A stretch of 13,234 bases of DNA from contig JAIOOZ010000410.1 of assembly GCA_021414185.1 (NCBI GenBank), positions 1 through 13,234 of the forward strand. The letters run 5' to 3'. Of this stretch, positions 1 through 7,185 are shown one piece after another. The DNA is from Betaproteobacteria bacterium (GTDB taxonomy: Bacteria; Pseudomonadota; Gammaproteobacteria; Burkholderiales; SG8-41). The notes beneath the pieces were generated by a model that was not told the origin of the DNA, ran no database searches, and saw nothing but the letters and a program-made list of their open reading frames with translations. Made by a program: the position numbers and the translations under genes. Position 1 is the first letter of the stretch, and the number at the start of each line of letters is the position of its first letter.

Positions 1-464
1 GCGCCGCTGCGCGCGCGCGTTTCGTCATAGAGCCATTGCGCGCTGAGTGCGGCGGAGAGCGGTTCCGGGCCGATGTCGCGCAGCAGCTTGTGGGTGAGCG
101 GATCGCCCGCGTGCCACAGCACGAGCCCGAAGCGGCGCGGATCGCGGAACCGCACGGTGCGGCCGTTGGCGAGCGCGAGATCGAAATGGTCGTGGGTTGC
201 CGGCGGCGTGTCCGCGTCCACCACCCACAGGCGGCCCGACATGCCGAGGTGCACGATCAGCGTGCCGTCGCCGGCGCGGAACAGCAGGTATTTCGCGCGG
301 CGTTCGAGTTCATCGATGCGGCGCCCGGTGAGTATGCCGGCGAGATTGCGCGTGACCGGCTGGCGCAGCGCGCGGTTGCGCACGATCACCGTGGCGACGG
401 TCGCGCCGCGCACCAGCGGTTCAAGGCCACGCCGCGTGGTTTCGACTTCCGGCAGTTCCGGCAT
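1..464 (-). CDS. mutM: Formamidopyrimidine-DNA glycosylase (Fpg/MutM), N-terminal part, cut by window edge
   Basis: Base-excision-repair enzyme that removes 8-oxoguanine and formamidopyrimidines and nicks the abasic site by beta/delta elimination. About 154 residues are visible, against about 270 in the family; the C-terminal H2TH and zinc-finger parts lie beyond the left edge. The start ATG (462-464) gives the diagnostic N-terminus MPELPEVETT, with the catalytic Pro (residue 1 after Met removal) and Glu next to it. Further landmarks are the catalytic lysine in RRAKYLL (residue 58 counting Met), HLGMSGRL in the N-terminal sheet and DPRRFG, which contacts DNA. It is the last gene on the minus strand here, 229 bp downstream of the DUF4340 gene, with a heptamer inverted-repeat element between them. 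No strong ribosome-binding site is seen. I see no frameshift. Identification is near certain. Confidence 0.97.
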   Translation of the reverse strand, partial: MPELPEVETTRRGLEPLVRGATVATVIVRNRALRQPVTRNLAGILTGRRIDELERRAKYLLFRAGDGTLIVHLGMSGRLWVVDADTPPATHDHFDLALANGRTVRFRDPRRFGLVLWHAGDPLTHKLLRDIGPEPLSAALSAQWLYDETRARSG

Positions 465-509
465 AACAGGCTTTCATCTCGCAAATCGAAAAACGTTAAA
501 ACAGATAGC

Positions 510-668
510 CACAGAGATCACAGAGAACACAGAGAAAATCAATCCACAGATTGACCATTGCTAAGCACAGATAAAAAATAGGGAAGCCATGACTGGAACC
601 GGCATTCCGTAATCGCCACGCTCGATTTTATTGCCGGCTTTACCTCTGTGAACTCTGTGACCTCTGTG
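510..668. repeat. Inverted heptamer-repeat element, CACAGAG family (DUF4340-mutM gap)
   Basis: The left arm has three copies of CACAGAG at 510-516, 519-525 and 528-534. The right arm has three copies of the reverse complement CTCTGTG at 644-650, 653-659 and 662-668. Both arms have an exact 9-nt period (7-mer plus 2-nt spacer). The arms enclose a core of about 109 nt with no gene that I recognise. The element fills most of the 229-bp gap between the DUF4340 stop (694) and the mutM start (464). The flanks (465-509 and 669-693) hold nothing else clear. In RNA the arms could pair into a long interrupted stem. The function is not known. Confidence 0.85.
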
Positions 669-693
669 CCTAAGGCTGTTCTGCTGTAAGGCT

Positions 694-1527
694 TTATTTC
701 GCGGCGGCGGGCGGCGCGAGCAGCCGTTTCGCCGCTTCTGCGGAAAGCTGGTATTCGTACGGCTGGTCGCTGCGCGCGACGACGAGTTGCGGCTCGCGTT
801 GTAAAACCGCGACCGAGATTTCGTTGCCGGCTTTGAGCTTGACGCTGACCGTTGCCAGCGGCTTGCGTTTGCTGGCAGGCAGCATCGCAAGTGCCGTCGC
901 CAGCCGCCATTCGTCAACCCAGCGGTTGATGTCGTCGGCGCTCAGATCGGCTGCGGGCGGCGTCAACTTCCACTTGCCGTCTTCCTGCGCGAGTTTGAAG
1001 TCAGTGAAGCCGAAGGCGATGGGTGCTTCGTCCGCCGCGAACAGTTGCCGGCCGACGAGCTGCAGAACGCTTTTTGGCAGCAGGGTGCCGTAGCGCAACG
1101 AGACCGGGTAGATGCCGTCCTGCGTCAGCACGTACTGCTCGCGGCTCATCTCATTGATTGCGCCAAAGCCGAACGTCTGTTGATTGACGGTGACGCGCGC
1201 GTGCGGCTCGTTCAATTCGTAGCGCGCGAGCCCGGTCGCCGCATAACGGTCCTTGGCGGTCGCGTCGACGATTTCGAGCAGACGCAGCACCTGGAAGCTG
1301 TCGGCGCGCGCGGACAGCGGCGCCGTTATGTTCCATGCTGTCCCGGTGCGCGCGAGCACAATCGGCGGGCCGCCGGCGATTTCGATCTTGATCGCCGTCG
1401 CATCCGCGGCCTTGAGCGCCGACAGCTTGTGCGCGGGTTCGCTTTTTTGCGGCTTGTAATACGCGAAGGTCGCGAGCGCCACTACCACCAGCAGCAGCGC
1501 CAGGTTCAGCCGGGACCTGCCGTTCAT
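694..1527 (-). CDS. DUF4340 domain-containing membrane-anchored protein, part of Gld-like ABC module
   Basis: A 277-residue protein of unknown biochemical function, belonging to the DUF4340 type that commonly follows GldG-like genes. Residues 7-24 form one hydrophobic segment (LNLALLLVVVALATFAYY) followed by a long soluble region rich in beta-prone sequence, so it is predicted to be an inner-membrane anchor with a periplasmic body. No catalytic motif is visible. The start ATG at 1525-1527 overlaps the stop of the upstream GldG-like gene as ATGA, which argues for translational coupling. The same frame stays open upstream to 2166, but that stretch only shadows the GldG-like gene. The family name is from recall of the fold and gene context, so the family call is less certain than the operon membership. 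Confidence 0.82.
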   Translation of the reverse strand: MNGRSRLNLALLLVVVALATFAYYKPQKSEPAHKLSALKAADATAIKIEIAGGPPIVLARTGTAWNITAPLSARADSFQVLRLLEIVDATAKDRYAATGLARYELNEPHARVTVNQQTFGFGAINEMSREQYVLTQDGIYPVSLRYGTLLPKSVLQLVGRQLFAADEAPIAFGFTDFKLAQEDGKWKLTPPAADLSADDINRWVDEWRLATALAMLPASKRKPLATVSVKLKAGNEISVAVLQREPQLVVARSDQPYEYQLSAEAAKRLLAPPAAAK

Positions 1528-2870
1528 GATTTGCGGCGCCGCCACCAGATCAATATGCCGGTGCTGACAAAAGCGAGCGGCAGGAAAATCAGGAAGCCGA
1601 ACAGGATCACGTACTGCGCGCCGCGTCCGAGTTCGAGGCTGCTGTCGCGCGCCGGGCGCGGCTGGATCGTGATCAGCGCATCGTCGCCGGCGAGCCAGTT
1701 GATCGCGTTGGTGGCCAGCGCGAGATTGCCGCCATTGCCGAGAAACTCGTTGCTCACGAAATGGCCGTTGCCAATCACCACCACGCGCTGGCTGCGGTCG
1801 TTGGTGTTGCGCTCCAGCGCGACCGCGATAGTAACGGGGCCGGGCAGGTCGCGCGCTTTGTCGAAGGCGAGGGGGCCGTTGAGTTTGCCCATTTCCACCC
1901 AGCCGCGCGGCGCGACGTCGACCAGGCGCGCGATCTTCCAGTCGCCGCCTTCCGTCACGCCGATCTGGCGCGCGAACGGGAATATCGTATTGAGACGGAA
2001 ACTGTCGGTAATGGCGTGGCGCCCGTAGCTGGCGGAGATCGCCACCGTTGGTGACGCATTCAGGCGCGCGGCGTCGGGGTCGACCACCGTGCCGGGTCCG
2101 AGGGTGAGCCCGAGCAGTTCGGCGACCGGCTGCAGGCCGCGCAGCGGCTCGGTGTCGATCAGCCACAGCAGGTTGCCGCCTTTTTGCAGGTACTGTTTGA
2201 TCTTCTGCACCTCGGCGGGCTGCAAGTCGACTTGCGGGTTGGCGATCAGCAGCGTGCTGGTGTTTGCCGGCACCTCCTGTGCGACCGCCAGATTCAGACT
2301 GTTGGTCTTGATGCCCTTGGCCGCGAGCTGTTTGCCGAATTCGCCGAGATCATGGTTGGCCGGGCCGTTCAGCCGGCGCTCGCCATGGCCTTCGAGGTTC
2401 ATCACCAGGCGCTCGCCCGCGCGCGCCAGCCGCATCAGCGCGTTGACCAGCGACTGCTCGTTATATTCGGCGGGCGCCAGGTTGGCTTTTTTCCCGCCGA
2501 ATTCGACGACCGCTTCACCGTCGACGCGGATGCCCGCCGCCTGTGTGAGCTTGGGTTCTTCGCGCGGATCGACCAGCGTCACGGTAAAGTCCGGCTTCGC
2601 GCGCTGATACGGCGCAAAAAATTCCTGCACCGGTTTGCGCACGTCGTCCTGGCGCGTCGCAAACACCGTCACCTTGATCGGCGCGCCGAGCTTGGCCAGC
2701 GCATCGCGCGTTTGCTGCGACAGCGTATTGCGCGAATTCTGCGTGAGATCGTAGTCGCCGCGGTATTCGCGCGCGAAGAACGCGACAAGCGTCGCAAAAA
2801 CCACCAGCAGCACGACGAACACGCCGTTCTGGATCAGCATGTGCGTGCGCAGTTTCGGGGTGACTTGCAT
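1524..2870 (-). CDS. GldG-like ABC-transporter auxiliary membrane protein
   Basis: A 448-residue protein of the GldG / ABC_transp_aux type, the non-ATPase partner of Gld-like ABC modules. One membrane segment lies near the N-terminus (about residues 12-32, VFVVLLVVFATLVAFF). It is followed by the family motif YDLTQNSRNTLS, a large presumably periplasmic domain (about 40-415) and a C-terminal membrane helix (about 421-441) ending in WWRRRKS, a positive-inside anchor. GGNLLWLIDTEP and VVVIGNGHFVSN are typical of the domain. I chose ATG 2868-2870, 4 nt after the permease stop. An extended start at 2921 would overlap the permease by about 47 nt and adds a non-conserved Cys-containing leader. The downstream gene starts within its stop codon. 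The substrate of the complex is unknown. Confidence 0.85.
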   Translation of the reverse strand: MQVTPKLRTHMLIQNGVFVVLLVVFATLVAFFAREYRGDYDLTQNSRNTLSQQTRDALAKLGAPIKVTVFATRQDDVRKPVQEFFAPYQRAKPDFTVTLVDPREEPKLTQAAGIRVDGEAVVEFGGKKANLAPAEYNEQSLVNALMRLARAGERLVMNLEGHGERRLNGPANHDLGEFGKQLAAKGIKTNSLNLAVAQEVPANTSTLLIANPQVDLQPAEVQKIKQYLQKGGNLLWLIDTEPLRGLQPVAELLGLTLGPGTVVDPDAARLNASPTVAISASYGRHAITDSFRLNTIFPFARQIGVTEGGDWKIARLVDVAPRGWVEMGKLNGPLAFDKARDLPGPVTIAVALERNTNDRSQRVVVIGNGHFVSNEFLGNGGNLALATNAINWLAGDDALITIQPRPARDSSLELGRGAQYVILFGFLIFLPLAFVSTGILIWWRRRKS

Positions 2871-2874
2871 GCGA

Positions 2875-3645
2875 TTACCCGCGCAGCCGCACGGCGTCGA
2901 GGCGGCGTATGGTGAGGACAAGGAACACGGCGATCAGCAGCAGCATGCACGCGATGTTGTAGCTGTCGAGCACGCCCTTGGCGAAAGACTCGAAATTCTT
3001 GAGCGGCGAGAGCACCTGTGCGAGTTCCGCCGGCACGGTCCAGCCGCGGCCGCGCAACCCGTCTGCCGCGGTCTCGCCGGCGAGCAGCATGCCGAGCAGC
3101 AGGCCGAAGGCGATGATCGCGGCGACGAATGGCTGCGCCGTGACGCTCGAAGCGTAGAGCGAGACCGCGGCAAAGCACGCCGCCAGCAGCGACAGGCCGA
3201 GGATGATGCTCGCGAGCAGGCCGAAATCGAGGCGGCCGCCCAGCAGCAGCGACAGCGGCATCAGGGCAGCCAAGCCGACCAGCAGCCACAGGAAAGTCAT
3301 CAGGCCGAGGAATTTTCCGAGCGCGATTTCGGTCATCGAGATGGGTGCCGAGAGCAGCAATACGAGGGTTTGATTGCGCCTCTCCTCGGCGATCAGCCGC
3401 ATCGCGAGCAGCGGGATTGCGAACAGAAATATGATCGCCAGCGTCGCAAACACGGGTGCTGCCACGAGTTCGGTGATGCCCGGCGGATTCGGCAACTGCA
3501 CGAGACGCGGCTGGAACGCCATGAAGTCATCGATGCGCTTCAGAAAGCCGAACGCGAGCATGATCTGCACGAAGGTGAGCATCACCCACGCGAGCGGCGA
3601 CGCGAAAATCAATTTCAGTTCCTTGCCTGCGATGGTAAAGATCAT
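2875..3645 (-). CDS. ABC-2-type transporter permease, GldF-like
   Basis: A 256-residue integral membrane protein with six predicted membrane segments, at about residues 16-35, 61-82, 108-130, 140-162, 167-188 and 231-246. The cytoplasmic loop motif AEERRNQTLVLLLSAPIS after the second helix is characteristic of ABC-2 permeases of the NosY/GldF group and is thought to couple to the ATPase. It should form a complex with the neighbouring ATPase in the inner membrane. The start ATG is at 3643-3645. The sequence before it lacks a clear Shine-Dalgarno site, and the 103-bp gap to the ATPase gene is filled by a heptamer repeat element. The GldG-like gene follows 4 nt after its stop. The exported or mechanically coupled substrate cannot be inferred. 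Confidence 0.88.
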   Translation of the reverse strand: MIFTIAGKELKLIFASPLAWVMLTFVQIMLAFGFLKRIDDFMAFQPRLVQLPNPPGITELVAAPVFATLAIIFLFAIPLLAMRLIAEERRNQTLVLLLSAPISMTEIALGKFLGLMTFLWLLVGLAALMPLSLLLGGRLDFGLLASIILGLSLLAACFAAVSLYASSVTAQPFVAAIIAFGLLLGMLLAGETAADGLRGRGWTVPAELAQVLSPLKNFESFAKGVLDSYNIACMLLLIAVFLVLTIRRLDAVRLRG

Positions 3646-3655
3646 AAATTAACCG
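3642..3655 (-). repeat. 14-nt start-site sequence CGGTTAATTTATGA, copy 1 (ABC permease start)
   Basis: On the minus strand the permease start reads CGGTTAATTTATGA, with the ATG inside it. An identical 14-mer on the plus strand carries the pth start at 10285-10298. Both lie next to heptamer repeat arms. It may be the conserved outer end of a repeat element, or chance in two AT-rich start regions. Confidence 0.5.
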
Positions 3656-3666
3656 TTGGATGAAAG

Positions 3667-3750
3667 GAAAGACGCGAGGCGAAAGACGAGAGACGGGATC
3701 GATGCCGCGCAACAGACGTTTCGCCTCTCGTCTCTCGCCCGGCGTCTCTC
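3667..3750. repeat. Inverted heptamer-repeat element, GAGAGAC family (inside the ABC operon)
   Basis: The left arm is four 7-nt units (GAAAGAC, GCGAGGC, GAAAGAC, GAGAGAC) at 3667-3694. The right arm at 3718-3750 is the reverse complement with the same 7-nt phase (GTTTCGC, CTCTCGT, CTCTCGC, CCGGCGT, CTCTC). The loop is only about 23 nt, so a stable hairpin is likely. The right arm runs into the stop codon of the ATPase gene (3749-3751). The stretch 3724-3750 matches the reverse complement of 11047-11073 at 25 of 27 positions, which shows a dispersed family. Confidence 0.85.
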
Positions 3751-4693
3751 ATGCTTGTTCCTCCTTGCGCGTCAGGCGTCCGAACACATCTTCGAGGCTG
3801 GCTTGCGCCGGGGTGAGCTGATACAGGCCCCACGATTTTTCCACCGCGCGCCGCACCAGTTCGTCGGTCGGGTCGGCGCCTTCCGCAAAGGCGACGCGCA
3901 GGAGGCCGTCGCCGGCCGCTTCAACACGCGCGACGCCATGTACAGATGCGATCTCGGCGTGTGCCGGCGGCCGTTTCAGGCCCAGCAACATCACCCGGCC
4001 GCCCTGAAACTGCTTCAGCGCGGCAATCGAGTCGTTGAACACCGTGGCGCCGTGATGCAGGATCTGCACGCGGTCGCACACGCTTTCGACTTCCGGCAGG
4101 ATATGCGTCGACAGGATCACGCTGCGGTCGCGGCCGAGCTCGCGGATCAGCTTGCGGATTTCGCGGATCTGGTTGGGGTCGAGCCCGACCGTCGGTTCGT
4201 CGAGTATCACGACGTCGGGGCGGTGCACGATCGCCTGCGCGATGCCGACGCGCTGCTGATAACCTTTGGACAGCGTGCCAATCAGTTTTTTGGCGACATC
4301 GGCAAGTCCGCAGCCCGCCAGCGCGTCGTTGACCGCTGCACGGCGCGCCGCTTTGGGCACGCGATGCAGCCGCGCGGCGAGGTCGACGTACTCATGCACC
4401 GTGAGTTCGCGATACAGCGGCGGCGTTTCCGGCAGGTAGCCGATGCGCGCTTTCGCCGCCGTCGGCCGCTCGATGAGATCGACGCCGCAGATGCTGATGG
4501 CGCCGAGCGATGGCGCGAGATTGCCGGTGAGCATCTGCATCGTGGTCGTCTTGCCGGCGCCATTAGGGCCGAGAAACCCGAGGATTTCGCCGCGCTTCAA
4601 CTCGAGGCTCACGCCGTCGACCACAGTGTGCAGGCCGAACCTTCTGGAAAGCCCTTGGGCGGAAACAGTAATCTCGGCGGTTGATGGATTCAT
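3749..4693 (-). CDS. ABC transporter ATP-binding protein, GldA/NatA-like
   Basis: A 314-residue nucleotide-binding subunit, cytoplasmic face of the inner membrane. All ABC hallmarks are present: Walker A GPNGAGKTT (about 42-50), an LPE-type Q-loop region (GYLPETPPLY, about 86-94), signature LSKGYQQRVG (141-150), Walker B VVILDEP (161-167) with the following D-loop, and the switch His in STHIL (about residue 197). The C-terminal extension (about 220-314) is typical of ABC-2 ATPases and ends in ASLEDVFGRLTRKEE. It is the first gene of the minus-strand ABC set. The start is ATG 4691-4693; a TTG five codons upstream (4706-4708) is possible, but neither has a strong ribosome-binding site. Its stop overlaps the end of a heptamer repeat arm. 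Substrate unknown. Confidence 0.93.
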   Translation of the reverse strand: MNPSTAEITVSAQGLSRRFGLHTVVDGVSLELKRGEILGFLGPNGAGKTTTMQMLTGNLAPSLGAISICGVDLIERPTAAKARIGYLPETPPLYRELTVHEYVDLAARLHRVPKAARRAAVNDALAGCGLADVAKKLIGTLSKGYQQRVGIAQAIVHRPDVVILDEPTVGLDPNQIREIRKLIRELGRDRSVILSTHILPEVESVCDRVQILHHGATVFNDSIAALKQFQGGRVMLLGLKRPPAHAEIASVHGVARVEAAGDGLLRVAFAEGADPTDELVRRAVEKSWGLYQLTPAQASLEDVFGRLTRKEEQA

Positions 4694-4747
4694 GCTGATT
4701 TTCTGCAAAGCGCGCGTGCCCTGCCTGATGGCTTGTAGTGGGCGCTA

Positions 4748-4776
4748 AATATACCTAATATGTAACGGTTTATGAA
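4748..4776 (-). promoter_or_regulatory. Candidate sigma70 promoter for the ABC/GldG operon
   Basis: On the minus strand a -35-like TTCATA (4771-4776) and a -10-like TATATT (4748-4753) are separated by exactly 17 nt. The -10 matches five of six consensus bases and the -35 four of six. The site lies about 55 nt upstream of the ATPase start, in the AT-rich centre of the divergent gap. Confidence 0.55.
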
Positions 4777-4788
4777 GAACTTGCGAAC

Positions 4789-4794
4789 TATAAT
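4789..4794 (+). promoter_or_regulatory. Candidate -10 box for the TPR-lolB-ispE operon
   Basis: A perfect TATAAT at 4789-4794 lies about 50 nt before the TPR gene start. No good -35 is seen at 16-18 nt (CGGTTT at 4766-4771 is poor), so an activator or a weak promoter is implied. The minus-strand promoter candidate is about 13 nt away, so the two polymerases would share this region. Confidence 0.5.
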
Positions 4795-4845
4795 TCGTTC
4801 TAACCCGTATTCCAGCCTGACACTTCGAGCGCAACCGCCTTGCCG

Positions 4846-6600
4846 ATGAACATTTACCAGCCCACCGCGTGGTTTGCGCTGCTCGCCCTCGCCGCGTGCG
4901 CTGAGCAACCGACGCGGCCCGAAACCCAGTCCGAACAACCGGCCGTCGCAGCACCCGCGCCGAAACCGCGCGTAGTGGTGCGGCCGAACAGCGCGAAGCC
5001 GCCTGTGCTGCCGCCGCAGGCATTGAGCCAGGCCGTGCTGTTCAAGCTGCTGCTCGCCGAAATCGCGTTGCAGCGCGGCCAGAACAACGTGGCGGTGCAG
5101 TCGTTCGTCGAATTGACGCGCGAAACGCGCGATCCGCGCATTGCGCAACGCGCCACCGAAGTCGCCTGGAATACGCGCTTTCTCGGCGCGGCGCTGGAAA
5201 CCGCCGGTATCTGGCTGGCGGTCGATCCGGATTCGCAGCAGGCGCGCCAGATACTGGCCGCGCTGCTGGTCAACCAGTCCAAGCTCGCGGATGCGCAGCC
5301 GCACCTCGAAAAATCGCTGGCGGCCGACAAGGAAAACGTCGGCAACAGTTTCATGCAATTAAATACACTGCTCGCGCGCCATCCGGACAAGGCAGCGGTG
5401 CTCGAGTTGACGCAAAACCTCGCCAAGCCTTATCCGGGAGTGCCGGAAGCGCACTACAGCATCGCGCAGGCGGCATGGGCGGCGGAGCAGAAGCCGCTTG
5501 CGCTCACCGAAATTCGCACGGCCCTGAAGCTGCGTCCGGACTGGGAACAGGCTGCATTGTTCCAGGGCCAGGTCCTGCAGCGCTCGTCAAACACCGAAGC
5601 GCTCGCTTACTACCAGGGTTATCTGAAGAGTTTCCCGCGCGCGATGGATGTGCGCCTGAGCTATGCGCGGCTGCTGGTGACCGACAAAAAATATGTCGAA
5701 GCGCGCGCCGAGTTTCAGTCCCTGCTGAAGGAATTCCCGAACAACGCCGACGTCACGATGGCGGTCGCTTTGCTGTCACTGCAGTTGAGTGACTACGACA
5801 TTGCGGAAACCCAGTTGCTGCACGCGCTCGAAACCGACTACAAAGACATGGATGCGGTGCGTTTCTATCTCGGTCAGGTCAACGAGGAGCGCAAGCGTCC
5901 GGAAGACGCGCTGCGCTGGTACTCAAGCGTCAACGGCGGCGACCAGTACGTGCCGGCGCGCGCGCGTTACGCGGGCATCCTCGCCAAGCAGGGCAAGCTC
6001 GGCGATGCGCGCAAGTATCTGCAGGAGGCGGGACGCAATGCGCCCGAAAAAGTGCAATTTACGCAGGCTGAAGCGCAGTTGCTGCGCGAAGCCAACGATT
6101 ACCGGGCGGCGTTCGATCTGCTCGGGCAGGCGGTTTCGAAAAATCCGAATTCGCCGGAGCTCCTTTACGACCAGGCGATGGCGGCCGAGAAAGTCGACCG
6201 CATCGACGTGCTGGAATCCAACCTGCGCAAAGTAATCCAGATGAAGCCCGATTACGCGCATGCCTACAACGCGCTCGGCTATACACTGGCGGACCGCAAC
6301 ACACGGCTGAGCGAGGCGTATACGCTGGTCGAGCAGGCGCTGAAGCTGGCACCCGAAGACCCGTTCATCATGGACAGCATGGGCTGGGTGCTCTATCGCA
6401 TGAACCAGAACGACGCGGCGCTGACCTTTTTGAAGCGCGCGTTCGAGATCAGGTCGGATGCCGAAATTGCCGCGCACCTCGGCGAAGTGCTGTGGGCTAT
6501 GGGCCGGCATGACGAGGCGAAGAAGGTGTGGGCGGGCGCCCTCAAGGAAAGTCCGGCCAACGAGCTGCTGCTGGCGACCGTCAAGAAGTTTTCTCCGTAA
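4846..6600 (+). CDS. TPR-repeat outer-membrane lipoprotein, LbcA-like
   Basis: A 584-residue protein made almost wholly of helical TPR-like repeats from about residue 60 to the C-terminus. The clearest repeats are the last ones (about 470-570: ALGYTLAD, SMGWVLYRMNQNDAALTFLKRAF, LGEVLWAMGRHDEAKKVW). The N-terminus ends in lipobox LAAC with Cys18, and the residue after Cys is Ala, so outer-membrane retention is expected. It sits directly before lolB-ispE-prs, the position of Pseudomonas LbcA (PA4667), the TPR adaptor of the periplasmic protease CtpA. That function is inferred from position and fold only. I chose ATG 4846; TTG 4840 is the only earlier option because a stop lies at 4801-4803. Oddly, the signal peptide has no Lys or Arg before its hydrophobic core. 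Pro/Ala-rich linker at about 22-50. Confidence 0.88.
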   Translation: MNIYQPTAWFALLALAACAEQPTRPETQSEQPAVAAPAPKPRVVVRPNSAKPPVLPPQALSQAVLFKLLLAEIALQRGQNNVAVQSFVELTRETRDPRIAQRATEVAWNTRFLGAALETAGIWLAVDPDSQQARQILAALLVNQSKLADAQPHLEKSLAADKENVGNSFMQLNTLLARHPDKAAVLELTQNLAKPYPGVPEAHYSIAQAAWAAEQKPLALTEIRTALKLRPDWEQAALFQGQVLQRSSNTEALAYYQGYLKSFPRAMDVRLSYARLLVTDKKYVEARAEFQSLLKEFPNNADVTMAVALLSLQLSDYDIAETQLLHALETDYKDMDAVRFYLGQVNEERKRPEDALRWYSSVNGGDQYVPARARYAGILAKQGKLGDARKYLQEAGRNAPEKVQFTQAEAQLLREANDYRAAFDLLGQAVSKNPNSPELLYDQAMAAEKVDRIDVLESNLRKVIQMKPDYAHAYNALGYTLADRNTRLSEAYTLVEQALKLAPEDPFIMDSMGWVLYRMNQNDAALTFLKRAFEIRSDAEIAAHLGEVLWAMGRHDEAKKVWAGALKESPANELLLATVKKFSP

Positions 6601-6627
6601 ATCCGGCGCTGCCGCGCCGCCTTGTTT

Positions 6628-7185
6628 ATGAACTCCATGTTTCGTTGTTGCGCGCTATTGTGCGCGGCGCTGCTGTCCGCCTGTGCCGGCACTGCGCCGC
6701 GGGTGATAGACCATGCGCCATCGTTTGAGCTCGCCGGACGCGTCGCCGTGCGTTACCAGGAGAAGGGATTTTCGAGTTCGCTGCGCTGGAAGCAGGCAGC
6801 CGGGCGCGATGAAATCTGGCTTACTGCGCCGCTCGGGCAGACGATTGCTTACCTCGAAGCCAATGCGGACGGTGCAACGATCACCGGCGCCGACCAGCGG
6901 CAATATCGCGCCGCATCTATCGAAAGCCTGACCAAGAGCGCATTCGGCTGGCGTTTCCCGGTCGATGGCATGCGCTACTGGGTGTTCGGCGAAGCGGTCC
7001 CGGGCGCGCCGCCCGCCGCGATCGAGCGCGACGCCGCCGGTCGCATCGCGCGGCTGCAGCAGGACGACTGGCAGGTCGTGTTCAATTACGCAGCCGATGC
7101 GAAACGGCCGTCGCGGCTCGACATCGCGGGCAATGACGCGGAAATCCGGTTGGTGGTCGATAGCCTGGTGCGGGAAGCGCCGTGA
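6628..7185 (+). CDS. lolB: Outer-membrane lipoprotein LolB
   Basis: LolB takes lipoproteins from the periplasmic carrier LolA and inserts them into the outer membrane, being itself a lipoprotein. The predicted product is 185 residues (E. coli LolB is about 207). The signal peptide ends with lipobox LSAC (Cys19, followed by Ala, so outer-membrane sorting). Family features are FELAGRVAVRYQEKGFSSSLRW, the LTAPLG segment, the mid-domain FPVDGMRYWVFGEAVPG and DDWQVVFNY. Start choice: ATG 6628 or ATG 6637 are both compatible with the signal peptide, and TTG 6622 is less likely. No clear ribosome-binding site is present, and a small GGCGC/GCGCC hairpin (6605-6618) sits just ahead. The stop overlaps the ispE start by 4 nt. 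Position between a TPR lipoprotein and ispE is the conserved order. Confidence 0.93.
   Translation: MNSMFRCCALLCAALLSACAGTAPRVIDHAPSFELAGRVAVRYQEKGFSSSLRWKQAAGRDEIWLTAPLGQTIAYLEANADGATITGADQRQYRAASIESLTKSAFGWRFPVDGMRYWVFGEAVPGAPPAAIERDAAGRIARLQQDDWQVVFNYAADAKRPSRLDIAGNDAEIRLVVDSLVREAP

Noticed and set aside
510..668. CRISPR array
   Set aside because: The repeat units are only 7 nt with 2-nt spacers, in inverted arms, with no spacers of CRISPR length and no cas genes.
694..2166. DUF4340 gene extended to 490 codons
   Set aside because: The extra N-terminal 213 codons overlap the GldG-like gene in another frame and are Arg-rich junk. The ATG at 1527 gives a membrane anchor at once and an ATGA overlap.
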